Translations under genes and position numbers: made by a program
Part shown: piece by piece, positions 51,935 through 61,307 of the stretch
How positions within the stretch are numbered: the first letter of the stretch is position 1
Layout of the letters: every line of letters begins with the position of its first letter
Source of the DNA: Pseudomonas tohonis
GTDB taxonomy: Bacteria > Pseudomonadota > Gammaproteobacteria > Pseudomonadales > Pseudomonadaceae
Length of the DNA stretch: 64,000 nucleotides
Assembly (NCBI RefSeq): GCF_012767755.2
Contig: NZ_AP023189.1
Coordinates: forward strand, 2,544,001 to 2,608,000
Direction of reading: 5' to 3'
The notes under the pieces: model-generated
Databases searched by the model: none
What the model was told of the DNA's origin: nothing
Seen by the model: only the letters and a program-made list of their open reading frames with translations

Positions 51935-52654
51935 TCAGGCCTGGGCCAGTTCACGGTCCATGGCGTTGATGCAGTCGAGCATCTTCTGCCGGCATTCCTC
52001 GATCAGCATGGGCAGGTCGTCCAGGCTCAGGCCGACGGTGGGGATGGCGGGCAGGGCGCGGATGATCACCTTGCCGCTGTTCCAGCTGTTCAGGCGCATC
52101 TGCTTGACGTAGTTGCTGACGCACACCGGGATGATCGGTACGCCGGCGGCAATGGCCATCTGGAAGGCGCCGCGCTTGAACTGCAGCAGCTCTTCGCCGA
52201 GGTTGCGGGTGCCTTCGGGGAAGACCCAGATGGAGGTGTCCTTGTTGCGCAGCGTTTCGGTGGTGGTGAGCATCGCGTCGCGGGCCTTGCGCGCATTGCC
52301 ACGGTCGATCAGCACGTTGCCGGCGAGCCAGTAGAGCTGGCCGAAGAAGGGCACCCACTTGAGGCTCTTCTTGCCGATGCTGACGGTGCGCGGCGGCACC
52401 ACGCGGCCGAGCACGTAGAGGTCGTAGTTGGACTGGTGGTTGGCGATGATGACGCAGGCCTTGTCGTGCTCCAGCAGGGCCACGTCGGTCTTCACCTTCA
52501 GGCGCAGGATGCGCAGCGCCGGCAGGGAGTAGAGGCGGGCGCAGAGGCGGCTGTTGTCCGGGTTGAACGGGCGGCAGATGCCGAGCAGCAAACCGGCGAT
52601 GCCGGCGACGATGAAGTGCAGGCCCATGAGAATCATGCGCGGAAGGAAAAGCAT
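51935..52654 (-). CDS. plsC: 1-acyl-sn-glycerol-3-phosphate acyltransferase
   Basis: A 239-residue membrane acyltransferase that makes phosphatidic acid. The active-site H-x4-D is in VIIANHQSNYDLYVLG near 75, and the acceptor motif FPEGTRNLGEELLQFKRGAF near 150. An N-terminal membrane segment (LHFIVAGIAGLLLG) is present. ATG at 52654 is used; a TTG seven codons upstream is an alternative. Other Pseudomonas homologues exist, so plsC denotes the family. Confidence 0.9.
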   Translation of the reverse strand: MLFLPRMILMGLHFIVAGIAGLLLGICRPFNPDNSRLCARLYSLPALRILRLKVKTDVALLEHDKACVIIANHQSNYDLYVLGRVVPPRTVSIGKKSLKWVPFFGQLYWLAGNVLIDRGNARKARDAMLTTTETLRNKDTSIWVFPEGTRNLGEELLQFKRGAFQMAIAAGVPIIPVCVSNYVKQMRLNSWNSGKVIIRALPAIPTVGLSLDDLPMLIEECRQKMLDCINAMDRELAQA

Positions 52655-52723
52655 CGGGGTCGCCCAGTCAGACAAAAGGCGCGCAGTGTACGGGTGTGCA
52701 CTTTATTGGGCAATTGCTGCCGG

Positions 52724-53575
52724 TCAGGGGGTTGTAACCTTTTCTGTGCCGCTGGCGGTGGCCGGCAGGAATTCGGGCGCGGCATACCGCTCGGCGAGGC
52801 GATCGAGCGTGCCGTTGGCCTGCACCTTGGCCAGCGCCGTATCGAAGCGCTGCATGAAGTCGGCGCGGTAGGGGTAGGCCGCCGCGTTGAGGCGGGTGAA
52901 GCCCAGGTGGCCGCGCTCGGTGGCCAGGACCGGGCCTTCCACCAGGCTCTCGGCGTCCTCGGGGCTGATGCTGCCGTCCTCGCGCATCTGCTGCAGTTCC
53001 CAGAGGATCGACAGGCGATCATTGATATAGACGTCGATGCGCTGGTGCAGCAGCTTGAGCAGGTTGGTGCGGTTGTCGCGGGCGTAGGACTGGTCGATCT
53101 CGCCGGCCTCCACCATCTCGCGGTAGCGCTGGGAATTGACCGTGACGAAGCCGCTGTTGAGGCCCACGCGCAGCCCGGCGTAGGCGCTGGGGAAGTCGTC
53201 GAAATGCCGGGTGCCGGCCAGCCCCGGGCGGATGAACACCGCCAGGCTCTCTTCCATGATCGGCTGCGAGTATTCCATCCAGGGGCGTTCGTCCGGGCGG
53301 TAATAGGGTGGGTAGAGGGCGAAGGCGCTGCCCTTGGCCACTTCCGCCAGCCCGCGCGGCCAGGGCACCGGGCGGATGGTCACCTTGTAGCCGGGCATGA
53401 GGGCGAAGACGCTGCGCAGGATGTCGGTGTAGAGCCCCTTGGCCTCGCCTTTTTCTTCGTAGCTGTAGGGCGGGTAGCCCGAGTCGCAGAGGATGGTGAC
53501 CTCAATGGGCGTTTGCGCCTGGGCACGGCACAGGGCCGTGGCGCAGAGCAGGGCCACCAGCAGAAATGCGCGCAT
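52724..53575 (-). CDS. Exported amino-acid-type solute-binding protein
   Basis: A 283-residue periplasmic binding protein (SBP_bac_3) with a signal peptide (FLLVALLCATALCRAQAQ). The first strand ILCDSGYPPYSYEEKGEAKGLYTD is diagnostic of the polar amino-acid group. No permease genes nearby. It follows the chemoreceptor gene on the same strand with a 48-bp gap and might supply a ligand to it, which is inference. Confidence 0.85.
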   Translation of the reverse strand: MRAFLLVALLCATALCRAQAQTPIEVTILCDSGYPPYSYEEKGEAKGLYTDILRSVFALMPGYKVTIRPVPWPRGLAEVAKGSAFALYPPYYRPDERPWMEYSQPIMEESLAVFIRPGLAGTRHFDDFPSAYAGLRVGLNSGFVTVNSQRYREMVEAGEIDQSYARDNRTNLLKLLHQRIDVYINDRLSILWELQQMREDGSISPEDAESLVEGPVLATERGHLGFTRLNAAAYPYRADFMQRFDTALAKVQANGTLDRLAERYAAPEFLPATASGTEKVTTP

Positions 53576-53623
53576 GGCATGCCTCCCGTGAAGCGGCCGC
53601 ACCTCATGTGCGGCCTGCTCGGG

Positions 53624-55507
53624 TCAGATCTTGAAGCGGCTGAGCAACCTGTCCTGCTGGCCGACCTGTTCCACCATCACCGCGCATTGGCGCACCTGCT
53701 GCTCGGCACCGCCGGCGACCTCGTGGCTGATGTCGCGGATATTGGTGGTGTTGCGGTTGATCTCTTCGGTGGTGGCGCTCTGTTGCTCGGCGGCGGTGGC
53801 GATCTGCAGGTTCATGTCGTTGATGCGGTTGATGGCATCGCGGATGCGCCCGAGCATGTCGTTGGCGGCTCCGGCATCGTCGGCGGTCTTGCTGGCGGTG
53901 TCGCGGCTCTGCTGCATGCGCTGCTCGGCCTGGCGTACGCCGGTCTGCAGCTGGTCGATCATCTGGCGGATTTCCTGGGTCGACTGCTGGGTGCGCGAGG
54001 CGAGGGAGCGTACCTCGTCGGCCACCACCGCGAAGCCACGGCCGGACTCGCCAGCCCGCGCGGCCTCGATGGCGGCGTTGAGGGCGAGCAGGTTGGTCTG
54101 GTCGGCGATGCTGGTGATCACCGAGAGGATGGATTCGATGCTCTGGCTGAGCTTGGCCAACTCGTTGATGGCCTGGCCGGTGTCGTCCATCTCGTTGGCG
54201 AGCTGCTTGATCGCCTCGGTGGAGCGGGAGACCACGGTGACGCCGTTCTCGGTCTCCTCGTTGGCGGCCAGCGCGGCCTGGGCGGCAGCCTGGGCGTTGC
54301 GTGCCACCTCCTCGGCGGTGGAGGCCATCTCCTGCATGGCGGTGGCCAGCTGGTCCAGCTCCATCAGTTGCACCTGCAGGCGGTTGGCTGCCTGGCCGGC
54401 TTCGTTGGAGGTGAGGTCGGTGCTGCCGCGCACCTGCCTGGAGCTGCCCATCACGTCGCCGATCAGGGTCTGCAGGTTCTGCAGGAAGCTGTTGAATTCG
54501 CGTGCCACCAGGGAGATTTCATCGTTGCCGGCGGCGGGCAGGCGCTTAGTCAGGTCGCCCTGGCCGCTGTTGATCTCGTGCAGCGAATCGCCCAGTGCGT
54601 CCAGCGGGCGCAGCAGGCTCTTCATCAGTACGCCGAGCAGCACCAGGCTGATGACCACGCCCAGCACGGTGCCGATCACGGCACGCCAGCTGAGGGCGTT
54701 GGCCTCGGCCATCACCTTGCCCTGGTCGAGCACGACGCCGATGTACCAGTCCATGCCCTTGAGGTTGGGCAGCGGGGTGAAGGACACCAGCAGCTGCTGG
54801 TCGCCGGTATCGACTTCCTGCAGTTCCTTGTTCAGGGCCGGGCTCTTGCCGCCGAACAGCTCGCTGTAGGGCTTGCCGTTCAGCTTGGTGTCGGGGTGGG
54901 AAATGATGTTGCCGTTGCGGCTGAGCAGGAAGGCGTAGCCGGCGCCGTTGAAGTCCAGGGTGTTGACCGCGTCGGCCACCGTCTTCAGGCGGATGTCGCC
55001 GCCCATCACGCCGAGGAACTTGCCGGCGTCGGTGATGCGGGCGACGGCGGAGATGAGGATCTCGCCGGTGGTGGAGTCGACGTAGGGCTCGGTGAGCACG
55101 GCCTGGCTGCCGGCCTTGCCGGTGGCGTACCAGGGGCGCTGGCGGCCGTCCCAGTCGGGCTTGGGCTGCCAGGAAGGGTCGTTCTTGATCGGCTTGCCAT
55201 CGGCCTCGAGGGCGCCGAAGACGAGGATGAATTCATTCTTCAGCATCGAGGAGTCGACCACGCGCTGGGTTTCCTCGGGGCTGTACTTGCTGTCGATGGT
55301 CTGGGCCATCAGGTCCATCAGGCGCAGCTTGGCGTTGAGCCAGTTCTCGATCTGGCGGGCGAGGGCGTTGCTGGATTCGGAGATGCTCGATTCGGCCTGG
55401 GCGCGAAGGGTGCTGCGAACCTGGCTGACCTGGGCCAGGGACAGGAGCGCGGTGGTGAGGAAGAGTACGGCTGCGGCGGCAAGGCTGACCTTGTGGGCAA
55501 TCTTCAT
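53624..55507 (-). CDS. Methyl-accepting chemotaxis protein with dCache sensor
   Basis: A 627-residue chemoreceptor: TM1 (about 8-28), a periplasmic dCache domain (about 35-275; with [21 protein letters not shown] and VMGGDI, close to the amino-acid-binding motif), TM2 ([20 protein letters not shown], about 280-300), HAMP, and the signalling hairpin at [25 protein letters not shown] near 480. Amino-acid sensing is likely by motif, as in PctA-type receptors. Downstream lies a binding-protein gene. Confidence 0.95.
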   Translation of the reverse strand: MKIAHKVSLAAAAVLFLTTALLSLAQVSQVRSTLRAQAESSISESSNALARQIENWLNAKLRLMDLMAQTIDSKYSPEETQRVVDSSMLKNEFILVFGALEADGKPIKNDPSWQPKPDWDGRQRPWYATGKAGSQAVLTEPYVDSTTGEILISAVARITDAGKFLGVMGGDIRLKTVADAVNTLDFNGAGYAFLLSRNGNIISHPDTKLNGKPYSELFGGKSPALNKELQEVDTGDQQLLVSFTPLPNLKGMDWYIGVVLDQGKVMAEANALSWRAVIGTVLGVVISLVLLGVLMKSLLRPLDALGDSLHEINSGQGDLTKRLPAAGNDEISLVAREFNSFLQNLQTLIGDVMGSSRQVRGSTDLTSNEAGQAANRLQVQLMELDQLATAMQEMASTAEEVARNAQAAAQAALAANEETENGVTVVSRSTEAIKQLANEMDDTGQAINELAKLSQSIESILSVITSIADQTNLLALNAAIEAARAGESGRGFAVVADEVRSLASRTQQSTQEIRQMIDQLQTGVRQAEQRMQQSRDTASKTADDAGAANDMLGRIRDAINRINDMNLQIATAAEQQSATTEEINRNTTNIRDISHEVAGGAEQQVRQCAVMVEQVGQQDRLLSRFKI

Positions 55508-55685
55508 ACGGAGCTCCTGGCGAGTGAAATGCCTGATGCCTTCCGTCCGTGCCTGGCGTCATGGCTTAAAAGTAATACAGCTTTTCGAGCTTGTCCGAAG
55601 CAAAGTGCCATCACTTGTCGGAAATTCATGCAACTCGTCTGGGAAGGAAGTCTAGGCGGCTGCCGCGACGCGGGAGGCGGAAATG

Positions 55686-55713
55686 AAAAAGCCCGGCGCG
55701 GAGCCGGGCTTTC
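55686..55713 (-). terminator. Terminator of the enoyl-CoA hydratase gene
   Basis: GCCCGGC/GCCGGGC stem with a GCGGA loop; read leftward it is followed by TTTTTC, fitting the minus-strand gene that ends at 55730. Confidence 0.8.
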
Positions 55714-55729
55714 GACAGCGACGATGCGA

Positions 55730-56419
55730 TCAGAGCGGGTGCTGCTTGTCCTGCTCGATGGCGGCATCCAGGGTCTCGAGCAGCGCCTTGCGCACCTTGA
55801 GCTTGGTGTTCCTGTGGGCGGTGGAGTTGATCTTCTTCATCTGCTGGGCGACGGCCTGGGCAGTGGCCAGCAGTTCTTCGGCAGGCACGACCTTGTCGAG
55901 GAAGCCGGCTTCCAGGGCGCCTTTGGGGTCGAACATCTCGCCATTGATCACCGAGCGGTGGAAGGCCGCCTTGGTCAGGCGGTCACGGGCCAGCTCGATG
56001 CCGACGTGGTGCATGGTCATGCCGATCAGCACTTCGTTCAGGCCGATGCTGAACGGGCCGTCGACGCCGATGCGGTAGTCCGCCGACAGCAGCAGGAATG
56101 CACCCTTGGCCACGGCATGGCCGGAGCAGGCGACGATGATCGGGAAGGGGTGGGCGAGCATGCGGCGCGCCAGGGTGGAGCCGGCGGCGACCAGGTTGAC
56201 GGCGTTCTGCGGGCCGGAGGTCATCACCTTGAGGTCGTAGCCACCGGAGAGGATGCCCGGCTGGCCGGTGAGGATGACGATGGCGCGGTCCTGCTCGGCG
56301 CGGTCGAGCGCGGCGTTGAAGGCGGCGATCACGTCCGGGGAAATCGCGTTCACCTTGCCGTTGGCAAGGGTGAGGGTGGCGATGCCGTCTTCGAATTGGT
56401 AGGAGATCAGCTCACTCAT
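55730..56419 (-). CDS. Enoyl-CoA hydratase/isomerase family protein
   Basis: A 229-residue crotonase-fold protein. The CoA and oxyanion segments are ILTGQPGILSGGYDLKVM near 50-67 and CSGHAVAKGAFLLLSADYRIG near 95-115. The catalytic Glu pair of hydratases is not obvious (Lys-Gly-Ala at the usual Gly-Gly-Glu position), so isomerase-, hydrolase- or other crotonase activity is possible. Stands alone, with a terminator at its end. Confidence 0.85.
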   Translation of the reverse strand: MSELISYQFEDGIATLTLANGKVNAISPDVIAAFNAALDRAEQDRAIVILTGQPGILSGGYDLKVMTSGPQNAVNLVAAGSTLARRMLAHPFPIIVACSGHAVAKGAFLLLSADYRIGVDGPFSIGLNEVLIGMTMHHVGIELARDRLTKAAFHRSVINGEMFDPKGALEAGFLDKVVPAEELLATAQAVAQQMKKINSTAHRNTKLKVRKALLETLDAAIEQDKQHPL

Positions 56420-56619
56420 GGCAGGGGTCCTTGTTGTGGAATGGGGCAGACGTTACTCACGCGCACGGGGCAGGTAAAGCGCTTTGGCTGACTGGCAAGT
56501 CAGGCGCGCCGGGCCCTTGCTCCTTATAAGGCGCGCTCTATGGCGACGATGCGGACTGCCAATTGGGCGCTGCGCACGCCAGTCGATAACCTCGCCGCCA
56601 TCGTCTGAAGGAGCACCCC

Positions 56620-56838
56620 ATGGACCGACCCGCCCATATCGCCAGCATCATCCTCGCCGTCGTCCTGCTGCTCGGCTCGCTGTTCCTGGCCAACAGCGCG
56701 GCCCTGCAGAACCCCGCCGGCGTGCTGCTGCTGTTCATCGCCGGGGTGTTCGTTTCCTTCGGCTTCATCTTCTTCGGCAGCCTCAAATTCGACGACTACC
56801 GCCAGGGCCAGGACAGCGACTCGCCCCGCTCTTCATAA
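56620..56838 (+). CDS. Small two-TM membrane protein
   Basis: A 72-residue protein with hydrophobic segments IILAVVLLLGSLFLANSA (about 10-27) and GVLLLFIAGVFVSFGFIFFG (about 34-53) and an acidic, Ser-rich tail. GAAGGAG lies before the ATG. No family name found. Confidence 0.65.
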   Translation: MDRPAHIASIILAVVLLLGSLFLANSAALQNPAGVLLLFIAGVFVSFGFIFFGSLKFDDYRQGQDSDSPRSS

Positions 56839-56864
56839 GCGCATGAAAATTCTCAAAAAAATGT

Positions 56865-56893
56865 TTGCATTCCGGAAAACACTCCACTAAATT
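56865..56893 (+). promoter_or_regulatory. Sigma-70 promoter of tRNA-Ser
   Basis: TTGCAT (56865-56870), a 17-bp spacer and TAAATT (56888-56893) precede the tRNA gene by 38 bp. A GC-rich stretch follows the -10 element, as in stringently controlled stable-RNA promoters. Confidence 0.7.
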
Positions 56894-56931
56894 AGCGCAC
56901 CTCGACGGGGCTGACGCCTCGTAGAGATCCC

Positions 56932-57021
56932 GGTGAGGTGTCCGAGCGGTTGAAGGAGCACGCCTGGAAAGTGTGTATACGGGAAACCGTATCGTGGGTT
57001 CGAATCCCACCCTCACCGCCA
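56932..57021 (+). tRNA. tRNA-Ser (anticodon GGA)
   Basis: A 90-nt class II tRNA: acceptor GGTGAGG pairs with CCTCACC, D arm GAGCGGTTGAAGGAGC, anticodon loop CTGGAAA with GGA at its centre, a long variable arm (TATACGGGAAACCGTATC), T arm GGGTTCGAATCCC, discriminator G and encoded CCA. Reads UCC/UCU. Followed by a terminator. Confidence 0.97.
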
Positions 57022-57037
57022 CTTTCCGTATACAGAG

Positions 57038-57069
57038 ACCCCTGATTCGTAAGAGTCGGGGGTTTTTTG
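57038..57069 (+). terminator. Terminator after tRNA-Ser
   Basis: ACCCCTGATTC pairs with GAGTCGGGGGT (one wobble region) and is followed by TTTTTT. Confidence 0.85.
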
Positions 57070-57184
57070 TTTGCCTGTGGAAAGGCTTGCTGCGGAACGT
57101 TGGCAGCCCTGTCGACTCTTCCTCTTTCTCTGTGTTCCGTCCTGGAACAGAATGCGCTTCTGTCGTCAGTCAGGAATGCCAGGG

Positions 57185-57838
57185 ATGCGCACGAACTACG
57201 TTCTCATCGACTACGAAAACGTCCAGGTCAAATCACTGGGGCTGCTGCAGGAAGAGCATTTCCGTGCCCGGGTCTTTCTCGGGCCGAACAACACCCGTCT
57301 GCCCGTCGACCTCGTGCTCGCCATGCAGCGGTTCGGTTGCCGGGCGGAATACGTCCAGCTCGAAACTCCTGGCCTCAATGCGCTGGATTTCCACCTTGCC
57401 TTCTATATGGGGCAGTTGTCCGTCGAGGACCCGGGTGCCTTCTATCACATCATTTCCCGTGACAAGGGCTTCGACCCGCTGATCCGGCATCTGAAGGGGA
57501 GGGGCATCCTCGCCGCCCGCTCGGAGTCCATCGAAGAGATGCCCTGCTTCAACCCGCCGGCGGCGCCGGCACCCGTGCAGGCGAAGCCCCAGCCCGTCAA
57601 GGCGATGATCGTTGGAGGAGCGCCAGTCGACGACTCCACCCTGAAACTCGTGGTCGCCGATCTGGTCGCCCGCAAAGCGTCCCGGCCTAGGACGATCAGG
57701 ACGCTGCTCAATACCATCCATTCCAAAGTGGGCAAGACGACCGATCCCGCCGAGGTGGAGGGGATCTACATGGCGCTGCGCCAGCGGGGGTATGTGAAAG
57801 AAGCAGGAGACAAGGTCTCCTACGCGTTGCCGGCCTGA
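57185..57838 (+). CDS. PIN/NYN-like domain protein with C-terminal winged helix
   Basis: A 217-residue protein. The opening [18 protein letters not shown] is the NYN/PIN nuclease start with its acidic Asp, and [17 protein letters not shown] plus [16 protein letters not shown] supply the further acids. A Pro-rich linker (about 125-142) precedes a winged-helix-like region ([23 protein letters not shown]). An RNA-directed nuclease or regulator is likely. ATG at 57185 is preceded by AGGA at good spacing. Confidence 0.82.
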   Translation: MRTNYVLIDYENVQVKSLGLLQEEHFRARVFLGPNNTRLPVDLVLAMQRFGCRAEYVQLETPGLNALDFHLAFYMGQLSVEDPGAFYHIISRDKGFDPLIRHLKGRGILAARSESIEEMPCFNPPAAPAPVQAKPQPVKAMIVGGAPVDDSTLKLVVADLVARKASRPRTIRTLLNTIHSKVGKTTDPAEVEGIYMALRQRGYVKEAGDKVSYALPA

Positions 57839-57905
57839 GCGGCACGCGCATCGACTCATCAGGCGCCATCTGCGCTTCTCTCATCTCTACATCGGGAGCT
57901 TCATC

Positions 57906-58472
57906 TTGGTTTCAGGGAAATGGCTGGCGGTGCTCGCCGCGGTGATGGTGTTGTCGGGGCTGCCGGTGGTGGCGGGTGCGCAGATCTACAAATGGGTGGA
58001 TGCCGACGGCAAGGTGCAGTTCGGCAACGTGCCGCCGCCGAGCGGGGCGGAGCAGATCAAGGGGGCGGGTGCATCCCCGGCCGAGAAGGCGCCCGAGGCG
58101 GCTGCGAAGCCGACCACCGATGCCGCGCCTGCAGAGCCTTCGGCCTTCAAGAGCGCCGATATCGTCGGGCGCTGGTACATGAAGAACGATGAAGAAACGC
58201 TGGACTGGACCTTCAAGGCCGATGGCAGCTTCGCCGGCACCCTGGTTGACCGTATGGGAACCGGGCGCTCGACCGGGACCTGGGAGCTGAAGGGGGACAC
58301 GTTGCGGGTGGTGACCCGCAACACCTTCAAGGACGGCTTCTCGGGCGGTGGGGAGCGTGAGGCTACCGAGCGTTCCGAATACACAGTGCTCGGCATCGAG
58401 GCGGGCAGCCTGAAGCTGCTGCCGGACCAGTCGCTGTTCAAGCGGCCGCCGTACACCTTCATCCAGCGCTGA
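57906..58472 (+). CDS. Exported DUF4124-domain protein
   Basis: A 188-residue protein starting at a TTG after GGGAG. Signal peptide WLAVLAAVMVLSGLPVVAGA; the mature N-terminus IYKWVDADGKVQFGNVPPP is the DUF4124 motif common in secreted Pseudomonas proteins. An Ala/Pro-rich linker (about 45-80) leads to a beta-rich domain with WYMKNDEETLDWTFKADGSFAG. Function unknown, likely periplasmic. A strong terminator follows. Confidence 0.85.
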   Translation: MVSGKWLAVLAAVMVLSGLPVVAGAQIYKWVDADGKVQFGNVPPPSGAEQIKGAGASPAEKAPEAAAKPTTDAAPAEPSAFKSADIVGRWYMKNDEETLDWTFKADGSFAGTLVDRMGTGRSTGTWELKGDTLRVVTRNTFKDGFSGGGEREATERSEYTVLGIEAGSLKLLPDQSLFKRPPYTFIQR

Positions 58473-58487
58473 TCTTCGCGTGCATGA

Positions 58488-58524
58488 AAAAGCCCCCTGG
58501 AGTCGAGGACTCCAGGGGGCTTTT
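58488..58524. terminator. Strong bidirectional terminator
   Basis: AAAAGCCCCCTGGAGTC pairs perfectly over 17 bp with GACTCCAGGGGGCTTTT across a GAG triloop; it serves the DUF4124 gene and the lipoprotein gene that ends at 58548. Confidence 0.92.
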
Positions 58525-58547
58525 GCGTTTCAGGGCCGGCCGTTGGT

Positions 58548-59627
58548 TCAGCGCTTGAGCACGTAGGTCTCGCCCCAGATGCTTTCATCCTTGATCGGCT
58601 TGGCGTTGAGCTTGACCGGGCGGTACTGCAGGTTGGCCAGGGCCTTGCTCATCTTCATGTAGCCGTACTTGGACGGGTCGCTGGCGCCGCGGAATTCCTG
58701 CAGGCCGGTGGGGATGCGCACCATATAGAGGGCGGAGAGTTCGCAATCGAGCTTGTCGTTGGCCACGCGCCGGCAGTCCTTTTCCTCGAAGCCGACGTTG
58801 GGGGCCTCGGGGTAGAAGCCGTCGACCACAATGGCTTCGCCGGGAGCGACGTCGAAGGAAGCGAAGGCCTTCTTCAGTTCGCTGTGGGCCTCGACGCTGG
58901 CCACCTTGCGCTCGTTGATGTCGGCGACCCAACCACCCGCCGAGGTCTGGCGCGTGACGTCGTAGGAGCTGGTTCCCCAGCTCACGCATTCGCCGCTGAC
59001 CACACGCACGGCGGCGCAGTAGTTCTGGTTCACCGTATCGGTCTGGTATTGCGGGTCCTGCCAGCGCTGGCCCCGGTCGAATTCGCTGAATTCCTTCTCC
59101 ACCAGGGTGACCTTGCCCAGGGGCGAGGGCGCGATGTCGCGGTTGGCCTGGGGATTGGGCGTGGTGGTGCGCGGCGAGTTGTAGAGGCTGCCGACCAGGT
59201 CGTAATGGCCGGGCTCGACGATGTAGATCTGGTACAGCGTGCGGCCGAACACCGTCTGGTAGTGGGAGCCGTGGACGCCGATCTTCTCGGCCTTCATGTT
59301 GTTGCCCACATAGAGGATGCGCTGGGGGTTGGCGCTGTTTCGCCAGACCGCGGTGCCGGTGCGCAGCTTCTCGAAACGCACCGAATCATCGTTGTTCTCG
59401 AAGTTGTACTGCTGGCTGTCGAGGTTGACGGTGGTGGTGACGACTATCGCCATGCCACTGGCCATCGCCGCCTCGAACAGGTCGTCGGTGGCGGCGTGCA
59501 GCTGGCGTGCCTGGGCTTCGACGTCCTGTTCGTATTGGCGCTGCTGGTCGATCAGCGAGGGCGGTGGGACGCAGCCACCGAGCAGTGCCAGGCCGAGCAG
59601 GCTGAGGCAGGGGAGTCCTTTGTTCAT
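58548..59627 (-). CDS. Lipoprotein of unknown function
   Basis: A 359-residue lipoprotein: signal peptide ending in the lipobox LLGGC near residue 18, then an acidic linker (IDQQRQYEQDVEAQARQL) and a beta-rich body with six or more Cys (YCAAVRVVSGECVSW, DCRRVANDKLDCEL) that could form disulphides. IYIVEPGHYDLVGSLYNS and APGEAIVVDGFYPEAPN suggest a surface or envelope sensing role, but no family is recognised. Site C lies about 120-150 bp upstream of its ATG. Confidence 0.75.
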   Translation of the reverse strand: MNKGLPCLSLLGLALLGGCVPPPSLIDQQRQYEQDVEAQARQLHAATDDLFEAAMASGMAIVVTTTVNLDSQQYNFENNDDSVRFEKLRTGTAVWRNSANPQRILYVGNNMKAEKIGVHGSHYQTVFGRTLYQIYIVEPGHYDLVGSLYNSPRTTTPNPQANRDIAPSPLGKVTLVEKEFSEFDRGQRWQDPQYQTDTVNQNYCAAVRVVSGECVSWGTSSYDVTRQTSAGGWVADINERKVASVEAHSELKKAFASFDVAPGEAIVVDGFYPEAPNVGFEEKDCRRVANDKLDCELSALYMVRIPTGLQEFRGASDPSKYGYMKMSKALANLQYRPVKLNAKPIKDESIWGETYVLKR

Positions 59628-59744
59628 GAGGCGTTCCTTCTGGATGCGGGCCTGGAGTCCCGATAGGAGAGGGGGATTCGAGGCGGCCAAGCATAGCGGC
59701 GGTGCCAGCCACGTTACGCCAACCGGCTCACGCTTGGTGGCCGA

Positions 59745-59775
59745 CTAGTACATCCGTACTAGGGGATGGCCCCCG
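59745..59775. promoter_or_regulatory. Palindrome site C upstream of the lipoprotein gene
   Basis: CTAGTAC-N4-GTACTAG (59745-59762) is a perfect inverted repeat; it runs into CTAGGGG-N4-CCCCC (59759-59774), an imperfect relative of the palindromes at 60891 and 61522. Confidence 0.5.
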
Positions 59776-59797
59776 GCCGAAGCCGGGAGCGCGAGGC

Positions 59798-60796
59798 TTA
59801 CAACGGCTTGATGGTGCCGAGCCGGTCATTGATGACGAAGGAGCGGTTGGCGCTGTCGACCACAGTGATCTCGGCGCCGGCCACGCCATCGCGGTCGGCG
59901 ACGGCATAGATGGCGTAGGTCCCGGAGACGGTGTAGTCCTTGGCCTGGCCGGTGCGCTGGTGCACCACGCGGACCTTGCCCGGCAGTGCCAGGATGACTT
60001 CCTGTCCCGGCTGGCCATCGGTGTCGGCGAGGGTGCCGTGGACGTTCCAGTTGGAGCCGGTGCCGCCGGGGTAGCTGCTGAGTACGGCCGTCTGCACGCC
60101 ACCGGTGATCACCAGCAGGCTGCTGCTGGAGCGCGCCACCAGTTCGTTGCCCGGCGCGCCGTCGAGGTCGGCGGCGGTGATGACGCTGGTGACGCCGTCG
60201 GTGGGGAATTCGCGGCCGGCCTGCAGGCTGTAGTCGTACAGGCGCAGGCTGGTGCCGGCGGTGTAGGCGAGGGTGGCGTAGGGCAGGGTGCCGAGGTTGT
60301 AGGCGCCCTGGTATTGCCAGGTGCCGGTGATGCCGTCGGTGACGTTGCGCTTGGTGCGGTTGAGGTTGGAGATCAGCACCAGGGCGTTGCCGGTGCGGAC
60401 GATCACCTCGTCGCCCTGGCCGCCGTCCAGCTGGGCGGTGCCGACCACGTCAAAGAGGGCGTTGCCAATGGTGTATTTGCGCACGTCGTTGAGCGCGTGG
60501 TTGACGATGGCCACGTCGGGGCCGGCCTTCACCACCAGCTCGGCACCGGGCTGGCTGTCGGTGTTGGCCGCGGTGGCGAGGGTCCAGGTGACGTTGCCGA
60601 AGTTGTAGCTGCGCTCCAGGGCGCCGGCGGCGTTGCGCACCTCCAGCACGCCGGTGCCGCGATAGACGCTTTCCAGCGTGCCGTCGCCGTTGAGGTCCCA
60701 TTTGCCGAGCAGTTCGGCGGCGAGGGCATTGAGGGTGAATCCCTGGGCGCCGAGCAATCCGGCGCCGGCCAGTATCAGCTTCGCTAGCTTTTTCAT
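59798..60796 (-). CDS. Exported FG-GAP/VCBS-like repeat protein
   Basis: A 332-residue secreted protein: signal peptide (AKLILAGAGLLGAQGFTLNALA), then five or six beta-rich repeats. Each carries an acidic metal-binding-type loop and a turn: NTDSQPGAELVV, QLDGGQGDEVIV, DLDGAPGNELVA, DTDGQPGQEVIL and DRDGVAGAEITV, plus an opening DLNGDGTLESVYRG. The spacing of about 50-55 residues suits a calcium-binding beta-propeller such as FG-GAP. No enzymatic motif. A palindrome (60891) lies about 95 bp upstream of its ATG. Confidence 0.82.
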   Translation of the reverse strand: MKKLAKLILAGAGLLGAQGFTLNALAAELLGKWDLNGDGTLESVYRGTGVLEVRNAAGALERSYNFGNVTWTLATAANTDSQPGAELVVKAGPDVAIVNHALNDVRKYTIGNALFDVVGTAQLDGGQGDEVIVRTGNALVLISNLNRTKRNVTDGITGTWQYQGAYNLGTLPYATLAYTAGTSLRLYDYSLQAGREFPTDGVTSVITAADLDGAPGNELVARSSSSLLVITGGVQTAVLSSYPGGTGSNWNVHGTLADTDGQPGQEVILALPGKVRVVHQRTGQAKDYTVSGTYAIYAVADRDGVAGAEITVVDSANRSFVINDRLGTIKPL

Positions 60797-60890
60797 CTCT
60801 CAGTCCTTTTCCTTGATGAGTCGGTCAGGAGTCTGACCGGCGCCCAGCAGAGCACAGGGCGGGAAGGCTGGAAATGATGGCAACGAGGCG

Positions 60891-60907
60891 CTAGGGGTTC
60901 CCCCTAG
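60891..60907. promoter_or_regulatory. Palindrome site A, CTAGGGG-N3-CCCCTAG
   Basis: A perfect 7+7-bp inverted repeat (centre TTC) about 103 bp before the ATG of the repeat-protein gene. A second site with the same arms and spacing is at 61522. Confidence 0.65.
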
Positions 60908-60989
60908 GCGGGCGGGTGCTGGAGCAGCTGCGGCAGATTGGCGCGGGGGCATCGCCAGGCGGGTGCGCTGGCGATGGGGGGCAGGGTTC

Positions 60990-61307
60990 TTACCAGTACA
61001 AGGTCACGCGGGTGTCGCCCTGGGCGTCGCCGGTCACCTGGGTCACGGGCTTGTCGGCGAGGGTCTCGCTGTGGCCGTTGGCGTGCTCGGTGCGCACCTG
61101 GTATTCACCGCCCTGGGAGCAGGATTGACGGGTCACGCTGTAGGAGCGCGAGCGGGCGTCATAGCCGCTGTCGACTGCGCAGGCGCTGGATATCGTCAAG
61201 CTGACGCCCAGGTTGCCCGTGGCTTGGCCGGCATTGCTGGTGGTGGAGAAGAAAGCACTGGTGATCAGTAACGCTGCGAAGATGGAGCGCTTGAAGGCCG
61301 TACTCAT
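60990..61307 (-). CDS. Exported small hypothetical protein
   Basis: A 105-residue protein with a signal peptide (SIFAALLITSAFFSTTSNA). The mature N-terminus GNLGVSLTISSACAV recalls the start of spore-coat-U/Csu pilin-type domains, but the protein is too short for that domain and has only two Cys (SACAV, RQSCSQ) that could pair. Function unknown. It stands between two palindromic sites. Confidence 0.7.
   Translation of the reverse strand: MSTAFKRSIFAALLITSAFFSTTSNAGQATGNLGVSLTISSACAVDSGYDARSRSYSVTRQSCSQGGEYQVRTEHANGHSETLADKPVTQVTGDAQGDTRVTLYW

Noticed and set aside
51830..56491. A 1553-codon open frame on the plus strand
   Set aside because: It runs antisense across plsC, the binding protein, the chemoreceptor and the crotonase; the composition is Ala/Gly/Val/His/Gln-rich with no domain. 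It is a shadow of high-GC codon bias.
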